Source: Garicola koreensis
Lineage (GTDB): Bacteria > Actinomycetota > Actinomycetes > Actinomycetales > Micrococcaceae
Assembly: GCF_014195445.1 (NCBI RefSeq)
Contig: NZ_JACIBT010000002.1
Span: 1 to 64,000 of the forward strand
Length of the DNA: 64,000 nucleotides
Direction of reading: 5' to 3'
Below the pieces are notes generated by a model that was not told the DNA's origin, ran no database searches, and worked only from the letters and a program-made list of their open reading frames with translations. Positions 47,193 to 55,746 of the stretch are shown piece after piece (the first letter of the stretch is position 1; each line of letters starts with the position of its first letter). The translations under genes were made by a program, and so were the position numbers.

Positions 47193-47198
47193 TAGACT
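47193..47198 (+). promoter_or_regulatory. -10 element of the sigma-factor gene
   Basis: TAGACT lies 7 bp before ATG 47206, so the message may be leaderless. No clear -35. Confidence 0.4.
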
Positions 47199-47205
47199 TT
47201 CTGGT

Positions 47206-47883
47206 ATGAGTGAGGCGAGGGGGGAGCCGTGCGCCGCCGCCGGTGACACTGCCGAGCTGGAGCACGCCCTGCAGTCGGGGAACGCAGCTGCTGCGCGGCG
47301 ACTCAGCAGATCTGCGGTCGAGGTGGGGGAGTACGACGACGCCCTGGCGGTGCTGGCGCACCACGCGCCCCACAATCCGACTGCGGTGGAGCTGCTCGTT
47401 GAAACCCTGGACGCCTCCGGCACTGTGCGCCGCTTCGCCCAAGCCGCACTGCTGGACCACACGGCCGCAGACGACGTCAGCCAGGACGCCCTGATCTCCG
47501 TCGCCGACTCCGTGAGCTCCTACAGCGGGCGCAGCAAGGTCACCACCTGGGTGCACAGCATCGTGCGTCGTCGGGTGATGGACCACCTGCGGCGCCAGCG
47601 GGAATCCGCCCCGGTTCCGGAGGATGAGACCGGCCCTGCAGCGAGAATGAGCTCGATGATCGCCACCCGGGCCTCGGTGCAGCAGGCGCTGGCGGAACTG
47701 GATGAGCGCTACCGGGAGCCGGTGACTCTGCGGGATATCGAGGGGCTGGCCTATGCTGAGGTCGCTGCCCGACTGGGCAGAGCCGAGGGCACGGTGAAGG
47801 CACAGATCAGCAGAGGGCGGGCGATGGTGGCGGCGAAGCTGCGCGAGGACGACGGACGCGACGACGACGGATGGGGCCGATGA
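47206..47883 (+). CDS. Sigma-70-family (ECF-like) RNA polymerase sigma factor
   Basis: 225-aa alternative sigma factor. Region 2 appears around residues 75-130 (DDVSQDALISVADSVSS, then KVTTWVHSIVRRRVMDHLRR) and region 4 at about 160-215 (ALAELDERYREPVTLRDI, YAEVAARLGRAEGTVKAQIS). The N-terminal 70 residues carry extra helices. ATG 47206 is chosen by the -10; ATG 47188 is also in frame. It overlaps the kinase gene by 4 bp (ATGA). No anti-sigma gene is adjacent, so control may come from the kinase. Confidence 0.88.
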   Translation: MSEARGEPCAAAGDTAELEHALQSGNAAAARRLSRSAVEVGEYDDALAVLAHHAPHNPTAVELLVETLDASGTVRRFAQAALLDHTAADDVSQDALISVADSVSSYSGRSKVTTWVHSIVRRRVMDHLRRQRESAPVPEDETGPAARMSSMIATRASVQQALAELDERYREPVTLRDIEGLAYAEVAARLGRAEGTVKAQISRGRAMVAAKLREDDGRDDDGWGR

Positions 47884-49136
47884 CCCAAGGGCTGGACCGA
47901 TACCAGATGGGGGACGTGATCGGTGTCGGTTCCTTTGCCACGGTCCACCGCGCCCACGACGCCCTATTGGATGACACGGTGGTGCTGAAGGTTCTGGCCG
48001 AGAACCACAGTCTGAACCCGGAGATCCGGGAACGGTTCATCAGCGAGGGCCGCAGTCTGCGCAAGGTCCAGGGCTCTCATGTGGTGGCGGTCCACGACAT
48101 CGGTGAAACGGCGCGTCAACAGCCCCATCTTGTCCTTGAGCATGCCGACCGCGGCACTGTGCAGAGCCGAGTTGCCGCGCTGTGGCGGCAGGGGTGGCGG
48201 GCCGGCCGTCAGGACGCGCTGGCTTTTGCCCGGCCGCTGGCCGCCGCAGTGGATGCAGTGCACCGGCAGCAGCTGGTCCACCGGGACCTCAGCCCAGGAA
48301 ACCTGCTGCTGGCCACCAAGCCCTCCGAACTGATCGAGGACGAGTCAGCTGGCCTGAGCACGGAGGTTCTGCGGGCTGATGAACGGCTGCTGATCGCTGA
48401 TCTGGGCATGTGCAAGGACCTGGCGATGAACTCCGGGCTGACTGTCTCCGGAGGCACTGCGGGGTTCCGGCCGCCGGAGCAGGCTGGCCCCGGGATGGTA
48501 GACACCCGGGCTGATATCTGGGCGATGTCGGCCCTGCTGCAGTGGCTGACGAAGGAAGCTGAGCTGCCCAAGGCATTCCATAAGGTGCTCACACGTGGCA
48601 TGGCCACCGCGCCGAACCGCCGCCAGCCTGATGTGGCTGCATGGCTGGCCGAGTTGGAGGAGGCGTTGGCGCCGCCGGTGCCGGAGCCCGAACCGATACC
48701 TGAGACCGAACCGCCGCGTACCCAGGGTCAACCGGCTGGCGACGCCCACCGGCACGGTCTCCCCGGGGGCCGGCGTCGTCGTCGGTGGCGCACTGTTGGG
48801 GTGGCCGGGCTGATCATCCTGGTCACCGCCTTGGCGGGTCTGCTCACCGGCTATCTGCTGCGCGGACCTGATGATCCGGTTGCCGCCGCTGAGGGGGCCT
48901 CGGTCTCCGTGGAGGGTCCCAGTGAGGTTCAGGTCGGTGAACCTGCCACGTTCACCGCTGATGTGGAGGGCGTCGGATCCTGGGTGTGGGTGCTGCCGAC
49001 CGGCACGCACGTGGCTGATCAGCAGGAGACGGTGCTCACTGCCACCAGTGCCGGGAGTGCGGAGGTGGTGCTGCGGACTCGGGCGCCGGACGGCACGCAG
49101 TTGGAGGCTCGGCACACTCTGCGGGTGGTCGAGTGA
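47880..49136 (+). CDS. Membrane Ser/Thr kinase-like protein with extracytoplasmic PKD-type domain
   Basis: 418 aa. The kinase domain (about 8-262) has the Gly loop GVGSFATVHRA, Lys37 in VVLKVL, HRDLSPGN (134-141), DLG (174-176) and the PPE motif. The Lys two residues after the catalytic Asp136 is Ser138 instead of the usual Lys of HRDLKPxN, so catalysis may be weakened or altered. A Pro/Glu linker and basic RRRRRW precede the membrane helix (about 306-327). Residues 335-418 look like a PKD/Ig-type sensor outside the cell. Coupled to the sigma factor. Confidence 0.87.
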   Translation: MTQGLDRYQMGDVIGVGSFATVHRAHDALLDDTVVLKVLAENHSLNPEIRERFISEGRSLRKVQGSHVVAVHDIGETARQQPHLVLEHADRGTVQSRVAALWRQGWRAGRQDALAFARPLAAAVDAVHRQQLVHRDLSPGNLLLATKPSELIEDESAGLSTEVLRADERLLIADLGMCKDLAMNSGLTVSGGTAGFRPPEQAGPGMVDTRADIWAMSALLQWLTKEAELPKAFHKVLTRGMATAPNRRQPDVAAWLAELEEALAPPVPEPEPIPETEPPRTQGQPAGDAHRHGLPGGRRRRRWRTVGVAGLIILVTALAGLLTGYLLRGPDDPVAAAEGASVSVEGPSEVQVGEPATFTADVEGVGSWVWVLPTGTHVADQQETVLTATSAGSAEVVLRTRAPDGTQLEARHTLRVVE

Positions 49137-49139
49137 GCA

Positions 49140-49184
49140 GACGCCGAAATAAGTCGTGCGGCAGCCGTGCAACTTTTCGGCGTC
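49140..49184. terminator. 45-bp hairpin after the kinase gene
   Basis: GACGCCGAAA and TTTCGGCGTC are perfect 10-bp arms enclosing 25 bp, 4 bp after the kinase stop. It may be a terminator, or a single copy of another palindromic-element family because its design resembles the 39-, 63- and 74-bp elements. Confidence 0.55.
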
Positions 49185-49245
49185 GTGCTGCGACTCATAG
49201 ATGTAGTGACAGAGAACGGACACGAAAAACTTGAGGAGATCACCA

Positions 49246-50040
49246 ATGGCTAGGACCACTCGCACCAGGTTTTGGCGGACGGCACCAGGGGTTGCCGCGC
49301 TGGCGGCCCTGGCGCTGACTGCCTGCGCCACGGACGATGAGGCCGCGGAGTTCGACGATGCGGAAGCGGGAAGCCAGACTGAAGAGCAGGACAGCACAGC
49401 ACAAGCTCAGGTGGCTGATGGGAACTCCGGTGCAGGAGAAGATTCAGAAGACGGTGCCCTGGACGAGCCAGAAGAGGCCGACAGCGGGGCGGAGCCCGAC
49501 GCTGCTGAGGGCGCGGCGGAAAGCCCCAGTGACACGGTGGCGCAGACATCTGAAGGACCGATCGACCCTGCGGATGCTGTGCAGACAGTCGAGTACACCA
49601 TTCCTGACTCCGATATTGACGGCTCGATCACCCTGGGGCTGCACCACCTGCAGGTCAAGGGCAACACTATGGAGCTTCTGCTGACCTTCACGCCCGAGTT
49701 CTCCTCGAGGGGCGCGCACAACCTGTACAACCTGCATGGGAACAACGGAGGACTGGCCACCCCCGCGCTCTTTGACCGTGAGAACCTCACCAGGTACTCC
49801 GCGCTGCGCGCTTCCGGTTCACGGTCCTGGGCAACCGATGTCGTTGGTCCGCGAGTCAACTCCGGCGAGACAATTGTCTACTGGGCCAACTATGCCGTGC
49901 CTGACGCTGATATCGACACCATCAGCGTGGGGATCCCCGCTGCCCCCGAGTTCGAAGATGTGGAAATCGACTGGGGTGACGGTGAGCCGAGCAACCTGGA
50001 CGACGATGACGGCGCCGATTCCGGCGAAGGGGATGAGTGA
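49246..50040 (+). CDS. Acidic lipoprotein of unknown function
   Basis: 264 aa. The signal peptide ends LALTAC (Cys27), followed by a long Asp/Glu/Ser/Ala linker (about 30-110). The folded C-terminal domain (about 115-235) has GLHHLQVKGNTMELLLTF and HNLYNLHGNNGG segments that I do not recognise; a beta-rich adhesive or sensory fold is possible. GAGGAG lies before the ATG. It overlaps the downstream OmpA-domain frame and belongs to the envelope series after the kinase. Confidence 0.72.
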   Translation: MARTTRTRFWRTAPGVAALAALALTACATDDEAAEFDDAEAGSQTEEQDSTAQAQVADGNSGAGEDSEDGALDEPEEADSGAEPDAAEGAAESPSDTVAQTSEGPIDPADAVQTVEYTIPDSDIDGSITLGLHHLQVKGNTMELLLTFTPEFSSRGAHNLYNLHGNNGGLATPALFDRENLTRYSALRASGSRSWATDVVGPRVNSGETIVYWANYAVPDADIDTISVGIPAAPEFEDVEIDWGDGEPSNLDDDDGADSGEGDE

Positions 50041-50042
50041 GC

Positions 50043-50624
50043 ATGGGGTTCCGATCCCTGAGCGTTCTCGGCGTGGGGCTGCTGGGCTCAATGCTTGTGC
50101 CACTTGCTCCTGCTGCGGCTGAGTCGGAGCCAGAGGTGCAGGAGAAGCCCGAGCAGCCTGCTGAGGTGACCACCGGCATGCTCGCCGATTCGGTCACTCA
50201 ATACAGCCCCGTCGTGACGCAGTTCAGCGCTGAAGGAAGCGTCGATTCACTGGGTGCGGAAGAGTCCGAGGAGGAGGACGTCATCATCCTGGAGACCGAT
50301 ATTCTTTTCTCCGCTATGGAGTGGGAGCTTCCGGACGCCGCCGGGCCGCGGATCGCCGAACTGATTGAGGAGGTTCCGGAAGGAGCTGCGGTCGATGTGC
50401 ATGGGCATACGGATTCGAATCCGGTGCCGGATGACTATGACTTCGACAACCAGGTGCTCTCGGAGAACCGGGCGGAGGCTGTCGCCGATGTTCTGGCGGA
50501 GGAGCGCGCCGACCTGGATCTGAACGTGGAAGGTTTCGGCGAGTCTGATCCGGCCGTCGAGGAGGACGAGGATGATCCGTCGACCTTTGCCGCGAACCGC
50601 CGGGTGGAGATCCGCTACGACTGA
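50043..50624 (+). CDS. OmpA-family (peptidoglycan-associating) secreted protein
   Basis: 193 aa. It has a signal peptide (about 1-26, cleaving after APAAA), an acidic spacer, then an OmpA C-like domain at about 80-193 with DVHGHTDS, LSENRAEAVADVL and NRRVEI, the motif set that contacts diaminopimelate. OmpA domains are less common in monoderm bacteria but do occur in actinobacteria. A GTG at 50037 overlaps the previous stop and is an alternative start. It is followed 15 bp later by a longer OmpA-domain lipoprotein. Confidence 0.85.
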   Translation: MGFRSLSVLGVGLLGSMLVPLAPAAAESEPEVQEKPEQPAEVTTGMLADSVTQYSPVVTQFSAEGSVDSLGAEESEEEDVIILETDILFSAMEWELPDAAGPRIAELIEEVPEGAAVDVHGHTDSNPVPDDYDFDNQVLSENRAEAVADVLAEERADLDLNVEGFGESDPAVEEDEDDPSTFAANRRVEIRYD

Positions 50625-50639
50625 GAGGGAGGTTCAACT

Positions 50640-51962
50640 ATGACGACGACCACCTGGCTGCGCGCCGGATCCGGAATGGTGGCACTGACCGCCCTGGCGC
50701 TGACGGCCTGTGTGCCGGAGGAGACGGCCGAGTTTCAGGAGGCAGGCTCGGCGTCGTCTCCGCAGCCCGACAACGAGGCGGTCTCGGATGAGTCGGGTGA
50801 GACCAACGAGCCGGAGACGGCAGATGCGGCCGCGGAGTCCAGCCCCAGCGACGACGGCGAGGACGTGCTTATCGCCGAGGTGGACGCCCCGGTGACTTTC
50901 GAAGAGTGCGAGGACGCTGAAGAATCTGACGAGGCCACTGTTACCTGGCTGGACGACGTCGTCGCCGAGGAACAGCGCTTCGAGGGCGTAGCAGCCGAGA
51001 CCGTGGAAATAGACGGAGAAGAGATCGAGATTCCCGGCGTCCCCGACGTCGTCGTTCCTGAGCGGGTCGGCCAGGCCGGCTGCATCATTGAATTCGATGC
51101 GCCGGCGAACTGCATGGCCGAAGTGGCCATCAGCTCTGCCTATATCCCTGGCTTCACCATCCCAGAGCGTACGATCCCGGAGGTCGTCTTGCCTGACGGC
51201 ACAGTGCTGGAGGAAGTTGTCGTCCCTGCCGAAGAAGCCGAGGCGCAGCACATTGAGGGCGACCACCACGAGCAGGTCTGTCAGGTCGAGGAGGACGAGG
51301 TCGGGGAAGGCGAGGCAGTCTCCAACGTCGCCCGGGGCAACATCAGCCGCGGAAACCTCGGTCAGTCCAACACCGCCCAAGCCAATGCCTCACGCGGAAA
51401 CACCAGGACCGACGAGGGCGACTTTATTTCCGGCACTTTCCTCTCGGGGGTTTTCTCCTCGGGCATCTTCGTTCCCGGAGTATTCGTCGAAGGGGATTTC
51501 ATGGCCGGCTATCGGCTGGAAGGCAGTGACCACACCGAGCGCTCAGAAGAGGACGAATCGGTCTCCTACACCACTGAAGGCGATGTGCTCTTCGACAGCG
51601 ACGAGTATGAGATGCGCAGCGATGCGGCCGGTGAGCTGGAGGCCATTGCTGAAGATATCGGCGAGCGCGACGACGACTACGCGATCGAGGTCGAAGGTCA
51701 CACCGATGATCTGCCGACCAGCGTCTACGACGACAACTATGAGCTCTCCGAGCTGCGGGCAGAATCGGTGGTCGACTGGTTGGTGGACAACGCCGGCGTC
51801 GACGAGGATTCCATCACCGCCGAGGGGCTGGGGCAGGACTATCCGCGCGCTGATAACAATTCCGATGAGGGCCGCCAGCAGAACCGGCGAGTGGTGATCA
51901 CCGTCCAGCCGCAGGGCTATGAGCCCGAGGTCGACTACGAGTTGGAGGACGCTGAGGAGTAG
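50640..51962 (+). CDS. OmpA-domain lipoprotein with pentapeptide-like repeats
   Basis: 440 aa. The lipoprotein signal ends LALTAC (Cys24) and an acidic stretch follows. Residues about 230-255 carry GN-rich repeats (RGNISRGNLGQSNTAQAN). Residues about 261-290 carry six F-x-x-G-x repeats (FISGT, FLSGV, FSSGI, FVPGV, FVEGD, FMAGY), which resembles a right-handed pentapeptide helix. The C-terminal OmpA domain (about 311-430) has VEGHTDD and LSELRAESVVDWLV. The combination is unusual. AGAGGGAGG precedes the ATG. Confidence 0.83.
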   Translation: MTTTTWLRAGSGMVALTALALTACVPEETAEFQEAGSASSPQPDNEAVSDESGETNEPETADAAAESSPSDDGEDVLIAEVDAPVTFEECEDAEESDEATVTWLDDVVAEEQRFEGVAAETVEIDGEEIEIPGVPDVVVPERVGQAGCIIEFDAPANCMAEVAISSAYIPGFTIPERTIPEVVLPDGTVLEEVVVPAEEAEAQHIEGDHHEQVCQVEEDEVGEGEAVSNVARGNISRGNLGQSNTAQANASRGNTRTDEGDFISGTFLSGVFSSGIFVPGVFVEGDFMAGYRLEGSDHTERSEEDESVSYTTEGDVLFDSDEYEMRSDAAGELEAIAEDIGERDDDYAIEVEGHTDDLPTSVYDDNYELSELRAESVVDWLVDNAGVDEDSITAEGLGQDYPRADNNSDEGRQQNRRVVITVQPQGYEPEVDYELEDAEE

Positions 51963-52035
51963 CAGCCGGCCTGGTCGCTGCCAGCAGGGCGCCCAGTCGC
52001 CTCACAGGAGGGCGCACTCCGATTCTCCCTGCGCA

Positions 52036-52074
52036 TGTTTCACATGAGCTGGGTTGTGGTGCCGATGTGAAACA
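52036..52074. repeat. 39-bp palindromic element, copy 2
   Basis: TGTTTCACAT and ATGTGAAACA, perfect 10-bp arms, 39 bp in total, the same length as the copy at 27252-27290. The following GGGGAT tail also resembles that copy's flank. Confidence 0.7.
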
Positions 52075-52147
52075 CCGACGGGGATATCTGGTCCACGGCA
52101 GCCGCGGCGTCGGGCCGGCAGCCCTGTGTACGGTCACCCCATTCTGT

Positions 52148-52210
52148 GGTGGGCGTTAAGCGCCGCGATATCCGGGCCATCCGCGATTAATGCGGCGCAA
52201 AACGCCCACC
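52148..52210. repeat. 63-bp palindromic element, copy 2
   Basis: GGTGGGCGTTAAGCGCCGC at the left and GCGGCGCAAAACGCCCACC at the right, with two mismatches in 19-bp arms. It is preceded by CTGT as in copy 1. Confidence 0.85.
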
Positions 52211-52269
52211 AGCCGGGAGCTTCGTTGCCAGCACGGCGCGTGCGCCGCGCCGGCAGGCGGGGTCGGGCC

Positions 52270-52275
52270 CATAAT
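52270..52275 (+). promoter_or_regulatory. -10 element of the lipoprotein gene at 52283
   Basis: CATAAT ends 7 bp before ATG 52283, consistent with a leaderless transcript. Confidence 0.4.
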
Positions 52276-52282
52276 GATGGTG

Positions 52283-53206
52283 ATGAAATCTGGAACCAGC
52301 GCACGCACTCTGGTGGCGAGCAGCTCAGCGATGACCCTGGCACTGGTCCTCTCCGCCTGTGGGACCACGGTGGAGGAGGACGATCCCGGATCGTCAGGCG
52401 GCGGCTCAGTTGAGGGCAGCATGGACCAGGTGCAGGTGACCGCGCCGCAGCCGGCCGGTGATCAGCATTCTCACGATCGGATGCGCGAAGCCCTGGAGGA
52501 CAGCATCGACGGTGCCGAGATCACCGACACTGATGACTGGTGGGGCTCACTGCGTGACCTCAACCGTGAGCTGCAGAAGCTGAGGGTCGAACCGGCCCAG
52601 TGCAAATCCTTCGTCACCTCCTCCGCGCTGCCGGTCCCCTCCGGTGCGCTGACCGCCATCGCCCAGCACGAGCAGCGCCAGACGGCGGTCTACAGCTTCG
52701 AAGATCCCGACGAGGCTCAGACCTACGCGAACCAGGAGGCTGAAGGGGCCCAGAAGTGTGATGGGCACACCGTGACCCGTGAGCTCGACGACGAGCAGAT
52801 CGAGACCGAGACCGCCCTGGATGAGGTGGAGGTCCGCTCCGGTGCGGAAGACGCCCTCGCGGTCAGCCATGCCATGGAGGCTGCGGATGAGACCCAGCGC
52901 GGGCTCACTGTCCTGCTGCGCTATGGGTCCACGGTGGTCGTCAATGCGGCGACCCTGGATGAGCCGCTGGACGAGGAACCCCGTGAGGAGCTCGCCGTGG
53001 ACCTGGAGGCTCAAGCTGCTGCGGTGCTCTCCACGCTCACCGGAGAAGAGGTCACCGCTCCTGAACCGGAGCCCGAAGATGATGAAGGGGATGCGGAGAA
53101 CGGCGACGACGGTGCGGACAGCGGCAATGACGACGAGGGCGGCGACAGCGGCGAAGACCAGGGCGGCGACAGCGGTGAGGACCAGGGCTCTGCCGCCGAG
53201 GGCTGA
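52283..53206 (+). CDS. Acidic lipoprotein of unknown function
   Basis: 307 aa. A signal peptide ends LVLSAC (Cys26), then a Gly/Ser linker and a folded domain at about 55-235 that I do not recognise (DWWGSLRDLNRELQKL, FEDPDEAQTYANQEAEG). It ends in an acidic low-complexity tail (about 265-307) containing a tandem GGDSGEDQ repeat. ATG 52283 is supported by the -10; ATGs at 52274 and 52277 are in frame too. The domain looks like a cell-surface sensory or PknH-sensor-like fold, an impression only. Confidence 0.7.
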   Translation: MKSGTSARTLVASSSAMTLALVLSACGTTVEEDDPGSSGGGSVEGSMDQVQVTAPQPAGDQHSHDRMREALEDSIDGAEITDTDDWWGSLRDLNRELQKLRVEPAQCKSFVTSSALPVPSGALTAIAQHEQRQTAVYSFEDPDEAQTYANQEAEGAQKCDGHTVTRELDDEQIETETALDEVEVRSGAEDALAVSHAMEAADETQRGLTVLLRYGSTVVVNAATLDEPLDEEPREELAVDLEAQAAAVLSTLTGEEVTAPEPEPEDDEGDAENGDDGADSGNDDEGGDSGEDQGGDSGEDQGSAAEG

Positions 53207-53215
53207 GGCAGCCGG

Positions 53216-53242
53216 GCGTCTGCCCGCAAGGTGCGCAGACGC
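53216..53242. terminator. Hairpin between convergent lipoprotein and proS genes
   Basis: GCGTCTGC and GCAGACGC form a perfect 8-bp stem around an 11-base loop, 9 bp after one stop and touching the proS stop. It could serve both strands. Confidence 0.6.
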
Positions 53243-55078
53243 TCAGCGCAGGGTGGCGGCGCGCTCCCTCAGATGCGCGACTGCCTCACCGACCGGCACC
53301 TGCACGGCCTCACCGGTTCGCCGGTCCTTGACCTCCACATTGCCCTCGGCCAGCCCGCGGCCGACCACCACGATGGTGGGCACCCCCAGCAGCTCGGCGT
53401 CGCCGAACTTCACACCGGGGGACACCTTGGGCCGGTCATCGTAGATCACGCTCAGGCCAGCATCCTCCAGCTCAGCGGAGAGCTTCTCCGCCGCGTGGTA
53501 GATCTCCTCACCCTTGCCGGTGGCCACCAGATGCACATCCGCCGGGGCCACTGCGGAGGGCCAAATGATGCCCTTGTCATCATGATTGGCCTCCACCAGC
53601 GCGGCCAGTGCACGGGTCACGCCGAAGCCGTAGGAGCCCATAGTGACGGTGGAGAGCTTGCCGTTCTCATCCAGGACCTGCAGACCCAGCGCATCGGCGT
53701 ACTTGGTGCCGAGCATGAAGATGTGGCCCATCTCGATGCCGCGGCGGGTGGTCAGCGGCCCCGAGCCGTCCGGGGCGGGGTCGCCGTCGCGCACCAGCAC
53801 TGATTCGATCGTGGCGTCCCAGGTGAAGTCCCGGCCGGCCACCAGGCCGAACACGTGCTGACCTTCCCGGTTGGCGCCGGTGATCCAGCTGGTTCCCTCC
53901 ACCACGCGCGGGTCCACCAGGTAGGGGATGCCGGTGGCCGACTCGGCCCCCAGCTGCGGCTGCTCCAGCGAGAGCCCGGGACCGATGTAGCCGGGCACGA
54001 TGCCTCCGGCCTGCTGCGCCAAGTCCTTCGGCTCGGCGGCCTCCACAGAGACCTCACCGGCGATTCCCAGCTGGGCGCCGATCGAAGCTTCGGCACGTTT
54101 GAAGTCCACCTCCCGGTCCCCGGGCACACCGATGACGGCCACCTGGCGACCACCATCGGGGCTGATCACGGCGACGACGACGTTCTTCAGCGTGTCGGCG
54201 GGGCCCCATTCGCGCTCGTCCTGGGGGAAGGTGGCATTGGCGGCGGTCACCAGCGTCTCAATGGTGTCGGTGCCCGGGGTGTCGTGGACTTCGGCGGCAG
54301 GCAGGTGCTGGTGGTCGCGCGGTTCGGGGGCCACCGAGGTGACCGCCTCCACGTTGGCCCGGTAGCCGCCGGGGGACTCCACGAACGTGTCCTCGCCGAC
54401 GTCGCTGGGGTAGAGGAACTCCTCAGAGGCCGATCCACCCATGGCCCCGGAGACCGCATCCACCGGCAGGGCGTCCAGCGCCAGGCGCTCAAAGATCCGC
54501 ACATAGGCTGCCCGGTGGGCGTCATAGGCGGCCTGCTGGTCCTCCTCGGTGAGGCAGAAGGAGTAGGAGTCCTTCATGATGAACTCCCGGCCACGCAGCA
54601 GCCCGGCGCGCGGACGGGCCTCGTCGCGGTATTTGTTCTGGATCTGATAGATGTTCAGCGGCAGGTCCTTATAGGAGCTGTAGAGGTCCTTCACCAGCAG
54701 GGTGAAGACCTCCTCGTGGGTGGGTGCGAGCAGATAGTTGGGCCGGCGCACACCCGGCTCGACCTCCTCAGCCTTGCGGTCACCGACCCGGAAGATCCCA
54801 TCGCCGTAGTCCTCCCACCGGCCGGTGGCCTCATAGGGTTCCTTGGGCAGCAGTGCCGGGAAGTGGACCTCCTGGGCGCCGATGGCGGTCATCTCTTCGC
54901 GCACGATCTGCTCCAGCTTGCGCAGCACCGACAGCCCCAGCGGCAGCCAGGAGTAGATGCCCGGTGCGGCACGGCGGATATAGCCGGCCCGGACCAGCAG
55001 CTGGTGGCTGGGAACTTCGGCGTCGACAGGATTGTCGCGCAGCGTGCGCAGGAACAGATGGGACAAGCGTGTGGTCAT
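53243..55078 (-). CDS. proS: Proline--tRNA ligase
   Basis: Class II synthetase charging tRNA-Pro, 611 aa. It begins [15 protein letters not shown], has motif 1 near GIYSWLPLG, motif 2 in [17 protein letters not shown] and motif 3 [17 protein letters not shown]. An editing (INS-like) domain sits in the middle (about 225-400), as in the bacterial type. It is divergent from rimP across 49 bp and lacks other genes of its own direction. Confidence 0.97.
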   Translation of the reverse strand: MTTRLSHLFLRTLRDNPVDAEVPSHQLLVRAGYIRRAAPGIYSWLPLGLSVLRKLEQIVREEMTAIGAQEVHFPALLPKEPYEATGRWEDYGDGIFRVGDRKAEEVEPGVRRPNYLLAPTHEEVFTLLVKDLYSSYKDLPLNIYQIQNKYRDEARPRAGLLRGREFIMKDSYSFCLTEEDQQAAYDAHRAAYVRIFERLALDALPVDAVSGAMGGSASEEFLYPSDVGEDTFVESPGGYRANVEAVTSVAPEPRDHQHLPAAEVHDTPGTDTIETLVTAANATFPQDEREWGPADTLKNVVVAVISPDGGRQVAVIGVPGDREVDFKRAEASIGAQLGIAGEVSVEAAEPKDLAQQAGGIVPGYIGPGLSLEQPQLGAESATGIPYLVDPRVVEGTSWITGANREGQHVFGLVAGRDFTWDATIESVLVRDGDPAPDGSGPLTTRRGIEMGHIFMLGTKYADALGLQVLDENGKLSTVTMGSYGFGVTRALAALVEANHDDKGIIWPSAVAPADVHLVATGKGEEIYHAAEKLSAELEDAGLSVIYDDRPKVSPGVKFGDAELLGVPTIVVVGRGLAEGNVEVKDRRTGEAVQVPVGEAVAHLRERAATLR

Positions 55079-55115
55079 GTCACGAGTCTAATCGGGCCTG
55101 GGTGCATTTGTTTGG

Positions 55116-55121
55116 CAGAAT
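55116..55121 (+). promoter_or_regulatory. -10 element of rimP-nusA
   Basis: CAGAAT ends 6 bp before ATG 55128, giving a probable leaderless or near-leaderless start of the nusA-infB transcript. Confidence 0.4.
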
Positions 55122-55127
55122 GAAGAT

Positions 55128-55700
55128 ATGGCAACTCCACCCCGCGCCTCAGCTGACTCCCGGTTCGCCGACGAGCGCGCCGCGCAGATCGCAGCGCTCA
55201 TCGAGCCGGTCGTCACCGCCCACGGGCTCTACCTGGAGGAGCTGACGCTCACCGGCAGCTCGGCGAACACCGCGCTGATGGTCGTGGTCGACTATGAGTC
55301 CGGCACCGAAAACGTGGACCTCGACACACTCGCCGGGCTCTCCGAAGCGCTCAGTGCGGTGCTGGACACCGACGACGACGCCGGGCCGCTGGCGCAGGTG
55401 GAGCACTACGAGCTTCAGGTCAGCACCCCCGGGGCGACGCGTCCGCTGACCGAACCCCGACATTTCCGCCGCAACCTCGGCCGACTGCTGGAGATCGACC
55501 GGCACGCGGAGCCGACGATGACCGCGCGGCTGAAGGACGTGGACAGCACCGGCATCACGGTCGCAGAGGTTAAGCCTGCGCCGAAGAAGGGGATGACGCC
55601 CAAGATCGGCCCAGACACACACCTGGAGTTCGTGTCCATCACCCGTGCCCGCGTGCAGGTAGAGTTTTCCCACACAGAACAGTCACACACAGAACAGTGA
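55128..55700 (+). CDS. rimP: Ribosome maturation factor RimP
   Basis: 190-aa 30S-assembly factor. The N-terminal domain carries ALIEPVVTAHGLYLEELTL and the STPGATRPLTEPRHFRRN motif that defines the family; a SH3-like C-domain follows. The C-terminus ends in two tandem SHTEQ units from a 15-bp duplication (about 55670-55697). First gene of the rimP-nusA-ylxR-infB-rbfA-truB-ribF series, 46 bp before nusA. Confidence 0.95.
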   Translation: MATPPRASADSRFADERAAQIAALIEPVVTAHGLYLEELTLTGSSANTALMVVVDYESGTENVDLDTLAGLSEALSAVLDTDDDAGPLAQVEHYELQVSTPGATRPLTEPRHFRRNLGRLLEIDRHAEPTMTARLKDVDSTGITVAEVKPAPKKGMTPKIGPDTHLEFVSITRARVQVEFSHTEQSHTEQ

Positions 55701-55746
55701 CGTGCGCCCTGGACCATCAAGGGCAGCAGACGGACCGGAGGCACAA

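Larger units (their letters stand above)
51963..52282. other. Intergenic region with two palindromic elements
   Basis: Holds the 39-bp element copy 2 (52036-52074), the 63-bp element copy 2 (52148-52210) and a -10 for the next gene. No ORF is convincing. Confidence 0.7.

Noticed and set aside
47061..52210. CRISPR array, because short palindromic repeats recur
   Set aside because: Copies are kilobases apart, have no regular spacers and no cas genes are present.
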